This document shows positions 1-6,461 of a stretch of 28,766 nucleotides of DNA, in pieces. The stretch covers positions 1 through 28,766 of the forward strand of contig CAYLNH010000065.1 in assembly GCA_964384625.1 (NCBI GenBank), read 5' to 3'. Position 1 is the first letter of the stretch. The number at the start of each line of letters is the position of its first letter. The stretch comes from CAYLNH01 sp964384625 (GTDB lineage: Bacteria; Verrucomicrobiota; Lentisphaeria; JABSQK01). The notes below the pieces were generated by a model. The model saw nothing but the letters and a program-made list of their open reading frames with translations. It was not told where the DNA came from and made no database searches. The position numbers and the translations under genes are program-made.

Positions 1-1
1 T

Positions 2-463
2 CAAAAGCTCAACGGCGGGCGTCGAATCCAACTGAATTTTGGCACAATAGGGAAAAATCGTCCGATCTTTTCGATCGGCAAGGACGCCTTTTCGATCATC
101 TACGTGGACGGCGTGAAGGACCCAAAGCAGAAAAAACCCGGGGCGGGCCTGGCAATCTGGCATCCGAAGCCCGGCCGCAGAATCGCGGCGTTCATCGGCC
201 AACGCGAAACCTTCGGACCCAAATTGCTCGGAGTCGTCCGTAAGAAGCGGGGAATATTCGATGTGTCGGTTTTTGTTGGCGATCAGACACATCAGGCCCG
301 TGGGACAGCCTGGAAGATAACGCCGGCAAAGGAGTACCAGATCGCCGGCGATGAACTGAAACAATGGCCGTTTCAGGGCGTCATCTACGAACTCCGCGTT
401 TACAGTCGGGCATTGACCGACAATGAGATGGCAGTGCTGCGGGACATGCATGTGAAGCGGTAG
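2..463 (+). CDS. C-terminal part of a LamG/concanavalin A-like domain protein (5' end outside window)
   Basis: The reading frame is open from base 2 to the TAG at 461-463, so the N-terminus lies outside the window. About 153 residues are visible. The end reads FQGVIYELRVYSRALTDNEM, which matches the closing strand and helix of LamG_3 (concanavalin A-like lectin/glucanase) domains, where a Gly-x-Ile-x-Glu-hydrophobic-Arg-hydrophobic-Tyr core is followed by a Leu-Thr/Ser-Asp-x-Glu helix. Such domains usually sit at the end of secreted or surface proteins and bind carbohydrate. The signal peptide and any catalytic part cannot be seen. A GTG at 104 is only an internal codon. The call rests on the C-terminal motif alone, so the domain is fairly secure and the overall function is unknown. 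Confidence 0.65.
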   Translation, partial: QKLNGGRRIQLNFGTIGKNRPIFSIGKDAFSIIYVDGVKDPKQKKPGAGLAIWHPKPGRRIAAFIGQRETFGPKLLGVVRKKRGIFDVSVFVGDQTHQARGTAWKITPAKEYQIAGDELKQWPFQGVIYELRVYSRALTDNEMAVLRDMHVKR

Positions 464-503
464 CCGCGGGTGATGCCGCGGGAGGGAGGACGGAAATGCG
501 TCC

Positions 504-752
504 GTCCCGGGGAGTAGCGCCTGCCGGCGTTCCACCATCGGCAGGCTTTGACCTGCCGGAGTGATGGTTGGTGGGCTGTAGACGCGGAGAGCATACCTCC
601 CCACCCCCTCTTCCGGCTTGCCGGCGGAAATAGCCGGCGCGCCGGAAGAGGGGGGACGCAGGCCGCGTCGAGTTCGCTGGGCCGACCACTGCTCCAGCAG
701 GTCAAGCCTGCTGGCGGCAGGAGAGCAGCACGCGGGGGCCACTCCCCGTGAC
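504..752. repeat. 250-bp imperfect palindrome filling the gap upstream of purE
   Basis: The stretch reads as one long inverted repeat centred near 626-629. Four paired blocks share that centre: 504-518 with 738-752 (13 of 15 pair), 542-561 with 692-711, 581-587 with 663-669 (7 of 7), and 604-625 with 633-654 (20 of 22, loop GGAAATA). The left arm also folds locally (GGCAGG 540-545 with CCTGCC 552-557). No believable gene lies within it. It may be a non-autonomous mobile or REP-like repeat, or a strong hairpin acting on the transcript of the LamG gene. It has no T-tract, so it is not a classical intrinsic terminator. Confidence 0.7.
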
Positions 753-783
753 TGACGCATTACCAGAGGACGCCGATTTCCGA

Positions 784-812
784 TTGGCAAACGGGGTAAA
801 GGTGAGTATATT
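784..812 (+). promoter_or_regulatory. Sigma70-type promoter for the purE-tsaC-ftsA-ftsZ run
   Basis: TTGGCA at 784-789 and TATATT at 807-812 are separated by exactly 17 bases. Each hexamer differs by one base from the sigma70 consensus. The expected transcript start is near 819, giving an untranslated leader of about 100 bases before purE. It is the best promoter-like match in the gap. Confidence 0.6.
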
Positions 813-918
813 CCCAGCCGACGCCACGCGCAGGTATTGGTTGTTTGCCGCAGTGCCTTCGTGCCGAGTTCCTGCACGTGTTGGATTATCTTGAAACTAC
901 GAATGTTGGAGCGGAATA

Positions 919-1428
919 ATGAGCGATGGAAAGGTTGCCCTGCTGATGGGCAGCAAGTCGGACTGGCCGAAAGTGGAATCCGCCGTGAAGATCTTCAAGG
1001 ATTTCGGTGTGGAACATACGGTGCGGGTGATGTCCGCCCACCGCACGCCGGACGTCGTGGCTGAGTTCGCCTCGAACGCGGCGGCCAACGGTTATAAGGC
1101 CATCATCTGCGCCGCGGGCGCGGCGGCCCATCTGGCGGGCGTCGTGGCGGCGCACACCCAGTTGCCGGTCCTCGGCATCCCGGTCGGCGGCGGCTCGCTC
1201 CAGGGCATGGACGCCCTGCTGGCCACTGTCCAGATGCCGGGCGGCATTCCCGTGGCCACCTTCGCCGTCGGCAGCGGCGGCCCGAAGAATGCCGCGTTGT
1301 TTGCCATCGCCATGATGGCCCTGAGCGACGACGAGCTGGCCGGCAAGCTGGCCGAATTCCGGGCCGCCCAGAAGGTGAAAGTGAAGGCGGCCGACGACGA
1401 ACTTCAGCAGGAACTGCAAAACGCCTGA
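919..1428 (+). CDS. purE: N5-carboxyaminoimidazole ribonucleotide mutase (PurE, class I)
   Basis: PurE converts N5-CAIR to CAIR (4-carboxy-5-aminoimidazole ribonucleotide) in de novo purine synthesis in the cytoplasm. The 169-residue length is normal for the single-domain bacterial enzyme. Diagnostic motifs are visible in order: MGSKSDW near residue 10, SAHRTP near 39 with the catalytic histidine, AAGAAAHLAGVVA, PVLGIPV, and LQGMDALLATVQMPGGIPV. SAHRTP marks class I (bacterial mutase, partner of PurK) rather than the class II form, which has a different sequence here. The ATG at 919 follows GGAG at 908-911 with 7-base spacing. The stop codon overlaps the next start (TGATG), so tsaC is translationally coupled. 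No purK is visible next to it. Confidence 0.95.
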   Translation: MSDGKVALLMGSKSDWPKVESAVKIFKDFGVEHTVRVMSAHRTPDVVAEFASNAAANGYKAIICAAGAAAHLAGVVAAHTQLPVLGIPVGGGSLQGMDALLATVQMPGGIPVATFAVGSGGPKNAALFAIAMMALSDDELAGKLAEFRAAQKVKVKAADDELQQELQNA

Positions 1429-2027
1429 TGCTTGAGTACGTTCTAACCGAAGAAGGCTCGGAGATCATCTGTAAGGATCTCTGCGAACGCCTGCTGGAAG
1501 GCCAGGTCGGGATCATGCCGACCGATACCGTCTATGGTCTGGTCTGCGTCGCCGACAACGAGTCGGCGAGAAACCGGATCTACGACATGAAAAAACGCGA
1601 GCGGGGCAAACCCATGCAGTACCTGCTCGGCGACCTGCAGCACTGCAAATGGCTGGACGTTCGGATCACCGAAAACCTGCGCAAACTGGCCCAGGCCTTC
1701 TGGCCGGGACCGTTCACGCTGGTCATGAAAAGCGTCGACGGCCGGTACCAGGGCATGCGGATCCCGAACCACGATCTCGTCCGTGAAGTGATCCGGACGA
1801 TCGGCCGGCCGCTGATCGCGACCAGCGCGAACCTGTCCGGCAACGACCCGCATGAAAGCGCCGACGACGCCTTCAAGGATCTCGCCGGCGAGCCGGATTT
1901 CGTCGTGCTTCAGGAACGGGATAAGGTGCCGTCATCAACCGTGGTCCAACTGCATGATGACGGTTCGATTGAGATTCTCCGCGCCGGGGTGATCAGCGAG
2001 GAAGCCGTGCGTCAGGCGCTCGAATAG
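1428..2027 (+). CDS. tsaC: L-threonylcarbamoyladenylate synthase, short Sua5/YrdC form
   Basis: This enzyme makes threonylcarbamoyl-AMP from threonine, bicarbonate and ATP, the first step of the universal t6A37 tRNA modification. At 199 residues it is the short form, without the extra C-terminal Sua5 domain. Motifs visible are PTDTVYGL near residue 31, the basic KKRERGKPM segment that grips the nucleotide, WPGPFTLVM, GMRIPNH, LIATSANLSG and SSTVV. The start overlaps the purE stop by one base. No separate strong ribosome site is seen, which fits translational coupling. The next gene, ftsA, starts 61 bases downstream after an interval with two alternative stems. Confidence 0.92.
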   Translation: MLEYVLTEEGSEIICKDLCERLLEGQVGIMPTDTVYGLVCVADNESARNRIYDMKKRERGKPMQYLLGDLQHCKWLDVRITENLRKLAQAFWPGPFTLVMKSVDGRYQGMRIPNHDLVREVIRTIGRPLIATSANLSGNDPHESADDAFKDLAGEPDFVVLQERDKVPSSTVVQLHDDGSIEILRAGVISEEAVRQALE

Positions 2028-2029
2028 CC

Positions 2030-2081
2030 CCGGCCTCGGAGACAGATTCAGGAGGCCGGCAGTCGGAAACCCGGCTGCCGG
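2030..2081 (+). promoter_or_regulatory. Two mutually exclusive stems in the ftsA leader
   Basis: Stem 1 pairs 2030-2037 (CCGGCCTC) with 2052-2059 (GAGGCCGG). Stem 2 pairs 2056-2062 (CCGGCAG) with 2075-2081 (CTGCCGG). They share bases 2056-2059, so they cannot form together. Stem 2 ends against the GGGAGAGG ribosome site of ftsA. This arrangement could tune ftsA translation, but short GC-rich stems arise easily by chance here. Confidence 0.35.
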
Positions 2082-2088
2082 GAGAGGC

Positions 2089-3336
2089 ATGGCCAGGTAT
2101 ACCGACATCCTGACGTCCATTGAGATCGGCAGCAGCGCGATCAAAGCCGCGATGGGCGGGATCGAGAAAAACGGCCCCATGCACCTCCTCGGCTATGTCG
2201 AGGGCTCCTCCGACAACTGCGTCCGCAAAGGCGAGATCATCGCGGCAACCGCTGCCCTCGACCGGCTGGACATCGTCCTCAACGAACTCGAATCGATGGC
2301 CGGCAAGCCGGTGACCGCGACCTACCTGGCGCTGACCGGCGATCACTTCGGCACGGTCAACGCCAGCGGCACGGTACCCATCGCCTCCGCCGACCGCGTG
2401 ATCTCCGAGCAGGATATTGTCGTGGCAACCCAGAACGCCCGCGAACTGAGCCTGCCGCCGGACAAGTTTCCCGTCCACAGCTACCAGCGGACCTACATCA
2501 TCGACGGCGTCCGCCGGGTCCGCAACCCCCTGGGAATGGTCGCCAGCCGGCTCAGCGCCGACATCCACAACATCTATGGCGACCACAATCGGATCGAAAC
2601 CCTGCTGCGGCTGCTGATGAACGTTCTCGGCGAGAAGGTCACCGACATCGCCTTCAGCGCCATTGCCGGGTTCCACGCGCTGGAACACCGCGACACCGAG
2701 GACCACGGCATCCTCTTTATCGACATCGGCGCCGGCGTCACCGAGTATGTCCTATTTCACGACGCCGGCTGTATGCATTCCGGCCAGGTGACGGTCGGTT
2801 GCGACCACATCGCCAACGACCTGGCGCTGGGCCTGCGGCTGCCGCTGGACATCAGCCGCAAGGTCCTGGAAGAACACGGCGCCGCCGTGATGCAGTCGGA
2901 CGCGGCAAGCCGGCAGGTTTCGGTGCCGGACGAGGACGGCCAGTACCGCTATGTACCCGAGTCGAACATTCACAAGATCGTCGAGCTGCGGCTGCAGGAG
3001 CTGTTCGTGTTGATCCGCGACGAACTGCACGACCAGAAGCTGCGCGGGCTGATCGGCGACGGCGTCGTCCTCGGCGGCGGCGGCGCCCTGATCCCGAACA
3101 TCACGAATCTGGCGCAACAGGTGTTCGAGGCGCCCGCCCGCGTCGGCGTGCCCAAGGACATCCCCGGGCTGGAAGACGAACACCGCTCTCCCCGGTTGTT
3201 GACGCCGATCGGCCTGCTCCACCTCGGCCGGCAGTTCCGCCAGATGGACATGATGGACTCGCAACCGTTCCATCGCGTCGTGCGCCGGGAGCTCGCCGCC
3301 ATTTTTGATCTCGCCCGGCGGGCGATGAAGCTCTGA
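2089..3336 (+). CDS. ftsA: FtsA-like actin-fold cell-division protein
   Basis: FtsA is the actin-family ATPase that tethers FtsZ to the inner membrane at the division site. The protein has 415 residues, a normal length. Visible elements are the phosphate-1 loop IEIGSSAIKA (11-20), a 1C-type subdomain near 80-165, the phosphate-2 segment FIDIGAGVTEYVLF (210-223), the FtsA-typical GCDHIANDLALGLRLP (237-252), and the adenosine motif VVLGGGGALIPNI (326-338). The C-terminal RRELAAIFDLARRAMKL could be the amphipathic membrane-targeting helix. The ATG follows GGGAGAGG closely. The next gene is a divergent ftsZ 30 bases away, which supports the assignment. No other dcw cell-wall genes lie nearby. Confidence 0.85.
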   Translation: MARYTDILTSIEIGSSAIKAAMGGIEKNGPMHLLGYVEGSSDNCVRKGEIIAATAALDRLDIVLNELESMAGKPVTATYLALTGDHFGTVNASGTVPIASADRVISEQDIVVATQNARELSLPPDKFPVHSYQRTYIIDGVRRVRNPLGMVASRLSADIHNIYGDHNRIETLLRLLMNVLGEKVTDIAFSAIAGFHALEHRDTEDHGILFIDIGAGVTEYVLFHDAGCMHSGQVTVGCDHIANDLALGLRLPLDISRKVLEEHGAAVMQSDAASRQVSVPDEDGQYRYVPESNIHKIVELRLQELFVLIRDELHDQKLRGLIGDGVVLGGGGALIPNITNLAQQVFEAPARVGVPKDIPGLEDEHRSPRLLTPIGLLHLGRQFRQMDMMDSQPFHRVVRRELAAIFDLARRAMKL

Positions 3337-3366
3337 TACTCCGCAAGGACAAGGTTCGAGAACGAC

Positions 3367-4575
3367 ATGACAGACGCCAAATTCCAGCAGGTCCTGGTCT
3401 TCGGCCTCGGCGGGACCGGCGGCCGGATCGTCAAGGAGCTGGCCGCCAAGAAGTCCGGGGAATGGCTGCAGCTTGCCTGTGCCGATACCGATGTGCGCGA
3501 CCTGGAATTCGTTGACGGCGTCCTGCAGATGCCGCTCGGCCGCGACTGGGCCAACGGCCTGGGATGCGGCGGCGACGCGGTGTTCGGCGAGAACCTGGCG
3601 GGCCTGCAGACCGGGGACTTCAAGGACCTCCTGGCCAACTGCGACCTGACCATCCTGGTCGGCGGCCTGGGCGGCGGCACCGCGTCCGGCGGGCTGCAGG
3701 TGGTCAATCGGCTGCTGCGCGAACAGGAACAGTTGAGCCTGACGTTTGTCACGTTGCCGTTGACCAGCGAAGGCAGTGAGCGGGGCGATACCGCGCGCCA
3801 GGCCCTGGAGGCCCTGCGTCGTCATGACGATGTGGTGATTGCCGTGGAGAACGAGTTGATCTTCCAGCAGTTGCCGCGGGAAACGCCGCTGCCCCAGGCC
3901 CTGGGTCAGGCCAACCGCCTGATTGCCGACGGCCTCGAGGGCCTGGCCGCCATGGTCCGCTGCCGCAACGGCATCCCCGTGGACTACGCCAACCTGCGCA
4001 CGCTGTTGCGCGAACGGCCGGCCGCCTGTTCCTTCGGCACCGGCCGGGTCGCCGGGCCGGAGCGCAGCAAAGCCGTCGTCAACGCGCTTTTCGACGCGCC
4101 GCTGCTGGGCGGCAGGGAGTTCCTGCAGGAAGCCCACGTCGTCGTCGGCGCGCTGTATGGCGGTCCCTCGCTGTCGGTCAGCGATATGGATGGTTGTCTG
4201 GGTGAACTGCAGCGCCAGCTCAACCCGCTGACCCGCACCCTGCTCGGCGCCTGCGCCATGCCGGAAGGCCGGGATGACGAGGTCTGCCTGACGATCCTGG
4301 CAATCCAGTATGACCGCCCGTCGGACCGCGTCGACCGCAGCAGCACGGCCCTGGTTCGCCGGGCCAAGACCATGAAACTGACGACCACGGGAACGATGTT
4401 GCCGGCGGTCCGGTCGCCGGACGGCGTTCTGGGCATCTTCGGCAACTCGCTGCCTACGGTTCGCCGGGGCGAGAACCTGGACATCCCCACCTTCCTGCGC
4501 GAAGGGATCACGCTCGAGATGGTCCGGGAATCAACGCTCGGCGACGAACGTGACGACGAGGAGAGTGACCTGTGA
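3367..4575 (+). CDS. ftsZ: Divergent FtsZ-like tubulin-fold GTPase
   Basis: This 402-residue protein aligns with FtsZ along its length: GLGGTGG (13-19), ADTD (39-42), GLGCGGD (64-70), the tubulin signature as GGLGGGTASG (99-108), a T7-loop region NGIPVDYANLRTLL (201-214), SFGTGRVAGPERS (222-234), and the tail LDIPTFLRE (371-379) that matches the FtsZ DIPAFLR motif. Key differences are seen. The signature GGGTGTG has become GGGTASG. In the T7 loop the usual Asn-x-Asp-x-x-Asp is Pro-x-Asp-x-x-Asn, so the second catalytic acid (E. coli D212) is lost. GTP hydrolysis may therefore be weak or altered. It sits 30 bases behind ftsA and overlaps the next gene. It could be the main FtsZ of a divergent lineage or a specialised paralogue. 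Confidence 0.8.
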   Translation: MTDAKFQQVLVFGLGGTGGRIVKELAAKKSGEWLQLACADTDVRDLEFVDGVLQMPLGRDWANGLGCGGDAVFGENLAGLQTGDFKDLLANCDLTILVGGLGGGTASGGLQVVNRLLREQEQLSLTFVTLPLTSEGSERGDTARQALEALRRHDDVVIAVENELIFQQLPRETPLPQALGQANRLIADGLEGLAAMVRCRNGIPVDYANLRTLLRERPAACSFGTGRVAGPERSKAVVNALFDAPLLGGREFLQEAHVVVGALYGGPSLSVSDMDGCLGELQRQLNPLTRTLLGACAMPEGRDDEVCLTILAIQYDRPSDRVDRSSTALVRRAKTMKLTTTGTMLPAVRSPDGVLGIFGNSLPTVRRGENLDIPTFLREGITLEMVRESTLGDERDDEESDL

Positions 4576-5480
4576 CCAACGCCATTGCGCGACTGGGATT
4601 CATGCTCGCGGCCGGCCTGGCTGTTGCCGGCTGTCGCAGTGAACGCAAGTTCCGCGACTACCGCGTTGACGGCGCCCGCGCTTACAAGCTGGTGGAGGAG
4701 ATTGTGGCCATCGGCCCGCGGCCCAGCGGTTCCAGCGGCGCCAAAAGGACGGTGGACTACATTGCCGGCAAATGCCGCGAGTACGGCTACGAGCCGCGTA
4801 TCGACGAATGGACGGAAACCACCGACGCCGGCGAGATCACCTTCCGCAACGTCTATGCCGACCTCGACGGCCGCGGCAGGAAATTCGTCGTCCTCGGCAC
4901 GCACTACGACACCAAGGTTCTGCCGGACCTGCCGTTGTTCGTTGGCGCCAATGACAGCGGGTCCAGCACCGGTTTGGTGCTGGAGATCATGCGGCTGCTC
5001 AAGAAGGGTGATTGGGACGGCCCCCCCGTACGCTTCGCCTTCTTCGACGGCGAGGAGTGCCTGGAACGCTACGGCGAGAAGGACGGCCTGCACGGCAGCA
5101 AACGCATGGTCCGGCGGCTGCAGCAGAGCAATCAGGTCAAACGCTGTCGTGCGATGATCCTGCTGGATATGATCGGCGACAAGGACCTCCAGATCACGCT
5201 GCCGGCGGACGACGATGAGGACCTGGTGCAGGAGGTCCTGGCGATCGCCCGCGAACAGGGCGTTGAAAACCACTTCCGCCGGCACCGGAATGCGGTCATC
5301 GATGATCATGTGCCGTTCAAGCGGGCCGGCATTCCGGCCGTTGACCTGATTGATTTCGAGTTCGGCCCCAACAACACCTACTGGCACACCAATGCCGACA
5401 CTCTGGACAAGATCAGCGAAGACAGTCTCCGCATCGTCGGCAACGTCACGATTCGACTGCTCCAGCGACAACGCAAGTAG
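4572..5480 (+). CDS. M28-family lipoprotein: zinc aminopeptidase or glutaminyl-peptide cyclotransferase-like
   Basis: The protein has 302 residues and a lipoprotein signal, MLAAGLAVAGC, with the lipidated cysteine at 21. The M28 zinc-site motifs are in order: GTHYDTK, GANDSGSS, FFDGEE, LLDMIGD and YWHTNAD. The spacing and the HVPFKRAGIPAVDLIDFEF segment resemble glutaminyl cyclases as well as bacterial M28 peptidases, so either peptide cleavage or N-terminal pyroglutamate formation is possible. The GTG start at 4572 follows GAGGAG at 4558-4563 with 8-base spacing and overlaps the ftsZ stop (GTGA), suggesting coupled translation. The likely site of action is the periplasm or outer envelope, anchored by lipid. 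Why it is coupled to the division genes is unclear. Confidence 0.82.
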   Translation: MTNAIARLGFMLAAGLAVAGCRSERKFRDYRVDGARAYKLVEEIVAIGPRPSGSSGAKRTVDYIAGKCREYGYEPRIDEWTETTDAGEITFRNVYADLDGRGRKFVVLGTHYDTKVLPDLPLFVGANDSGSSTGLVLEIMRLLKKGDWDGPPVRFAFFDGEECLERYGEKDGLHGSKRMVRRLQQSNQVKRCRAMILLDMIGDKDLQITLPADDDEDLVQEVLAIAREQGVENHFRRHRNAVIDDHVPFKRAGIPAVDLIDFEFGPNNTYWHTNADTLDKISEDSLRIVGNVTIRLLQRQRK

Positions 5481-5529
5481 GGCGTTCTGAAGGCGATATG
5501 CCCAGCCGCAAAAGTGTGTTGCGATCGCA

Positions 5530-5558
5530 TTGCAATCATTTGGTTGGGCAGGTAGAAT
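5530..5558 (+). promoter_or_regulatory. Sigma70-type promoter for first small lipoprotein
   Basis: TTGCAA at 5530-5535 and TAGAAT at 5553-5558 are separated by 17 bases. Transcription would start near 5565, so the in-frame ATG at 5559 cannot be the start codon, and the ATG at 5616 is preferred. The same hexamer pair recurs before the second small lipoprotein. Confidence 0.6.
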
Positions 5559-5615
5559 ATGTCGCCGCATCTGTGCGGGAAAAGGAAACCCCCAATTGCA
5601 ATGGGAGAACAAACC

Positions 5616-5771
5616 ATGCGTAAACTGTTCCGAATCCTCGCTGCCGTCATGATGTTTGCCGGCGTCGCCGCCATGCACACGGGCTGCAAGAAGAAGGAAG
5701 AAGCCCCGAAGAAAGAAATGGAAGACAAGGCGCAGGACGCCAAAGACGGCGGCGAAGCAGAGACCAAGTAA
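5616..5771 (+). CDS. Small Lys/Glu-rich lipoprotein (1 of 3)
   Basis: This 51-residue protein has a basic start (MRKLFRILAA), a hydrophobic stretch ending HTGCKKKEE, and a short charged tail rich in Lys, Glu and Asp. The cysteine at 24 is the likely lipidation site, although the lipobox (MHTGC) is less regular than in its two neighbours. GGGAGA lies 7 bases before the ATG, and the promoter position rules out the upstream in-frame ATG at 5559. The two genes that follow have the same design. Its role is unknown. Small lipoproteins of this kind are often envelope-stress or surface-spacer proteins, but nothing in the sequence fixes a function. Confidence 0.72.
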   Translation: MRKLFRILAAVMMFAGVAAMHTGCKKKEEAPKKEMEDKAQDAKDGGEAETK

Positions 5772-5794
5772 AACTTGCTCTCTGACCTTTTTTC

Positions 5795-5826
5795 AACGGG
5801 CTGGTTGCTCCGGCAATCGGCCCGTT
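5795..5826 (+). terminator. Stem-loop after the first small lipoprotein
   Basis: AACGGGC (5795-5801) pairs with GCCCGTT (5820-5826), with an inner TTGC/GCAA pair. The T-run lies before the stem rather than after it, so this is a weak or atypical terminator on the plus strand, or a 3'-end stabiliser. Confidence 0.4.
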
Positions 5827-5865
5827 CTGTATTCCGGCCGCCGCCGGCCCCGCCGAAATCCGGCT

Positions 5866-5893
5866 TTGCAATCCGGCCCCGACCCCATAGAAT
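5866..5893 (+). promoter_or_regulatory. Sigma70-type promoter for second small lipoprotein
   Basis: TTGCAA at 5866-5871 and TAGAAT at 5888-5893 have a 16-base spacer. The hexamers are identical to those of the promoter at 5530-5558, so the two lipoprotein genes appear to be driven by matched promoters. Confidence 0.55.
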
Positions 5894-5929
5894 ACGGGGT
5901 GTGAAACCCAAACCCAGGGAGAACCAGCC

Positions 5930-6091
5930 ATGCAGAAACTGCTCCGCCTCCTCGCCGCTCTGATGCTCTGCCTCAGCGTCGGCGCCGTCACCGGCTGCAA
6001 AAAGCAGGACGAAGACGCCGCCAGGAAGAAACAGGAAGAAGAACTCGACAAGAAGGTCGAGGAAAAGGCGAACGAAATCCTGAACAAATAG
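5930..6091 (+). CDS. Small Lys/Glu-rich lipoprotein (2 of 3)
   Basis: This 53-residue gene begins MQKLLRLLAALMLCLSV and has a lipobox-like AVTGC with the cysteine at 23. The tail (KKQEEELDKKVEEKANEI) is strongly charged and likely forms a short helix or coiled coil. AGGGAGA ends about 7 bases before the ATG. It lies between two genes of the same plan, with the third starting only 9 bases after its stop, so 2 and 3 are probably co-transcribed. The overall layout, a short lipid-anchored helix ending in Lys, recalls Lpp- and entericidin-size lipoproteins, but no homology is claimed. Confidence 0.72.
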   Translation: MQKLLRLLAALMLCLSVGAVTGCKKQDEDAARKKQEEELDKKVEEKANEILNK

Positions 6092-6100
6092 GAACACCTG

Positions 6101-6292
6101 ATGCCCAGTTTGCTTCGAATCTCTGCCGCCGCCGTGATTGCCGCTGCCGCGGTCTTCGCCGTCGCCGGCTGCAAGAAGAAAGAGAAGACGCCCGTTGAAA
6201 AACTGCAGGACCGCATGAAAAAGGACTCCGCCAGAATCGCCGAGGAAGCGGAAGAGGTGAAGGACAAGGTCAAGCAGGAAACCAACGAGTAA
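6101..6292 (+). CDS. Small Lys/Glu-rich lipoprotein (3 of 3)
   Basis: This 63-residue protein has an Ala-rich signal ending in a clear lipobox, FAVAGC, with the cysteine at 24. It is followed by KKKEK and a charged helix (VEKLQDRMKKDSARIAEEAE) with heptad-like spacing of hydrophobic residues. AGGAAC lies just before the ATG, overlapping the previous stop (TAGGAAC). A 12-bp stem-loop at 6311-6340 ends the group. It is the longest of the three and has the best signal. Function unknown. Confidence 0.75.
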   Translation: MPSLLRISAAAVIAAAAVFAVAGCKKKEKTPVEKLQDRMKKDSARIAEEAEEVKDKVKQETNE

Positions 6293-6310
6293 GCCCGGGA
6301 ATTTTTCCCC

Positions 6311-6347
6311 CGCAGGCCGACCGTTACGGGTCGGCCTGCGTTGTTTC
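6311..6347 (+). terminator. Stem-loop terminator after the small-lipoprotein genes
   Basis: Bases 6311-6322 pair perfectly with 6329-6340 over 12 bp, with a 6-base loop, followed by TTGTTT. The T-rich stretch is short, but stem strength and position, 18 bases after the last stop, make this the likely end of the transcript. Confidence 0.65.
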
Positions 6348-6461
6348 CGGGGGATGAAGTTGCGAAAATATTCACAGTCCTTCCATGACGAATCCCGGTT
6401 TACGAGTAACGTTAGTATTTTGTGGCGACACACGACGTCTCTGAGCATATGACCGATTGAC

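Noticed and set aside
548..751. A short plus-strand open frame within the long palindrome
   Set aside because: Its sequence is entirely explained by the inverted repeat, and no ribosome site or family resemblance is seen.
3984..5678. A 564-codon open frame on the minus strand
   Set aside because: It crosses parts of ftsZ, the M28 gene and a promoter. No recognisable motif; treated as a GC-driven shadow.
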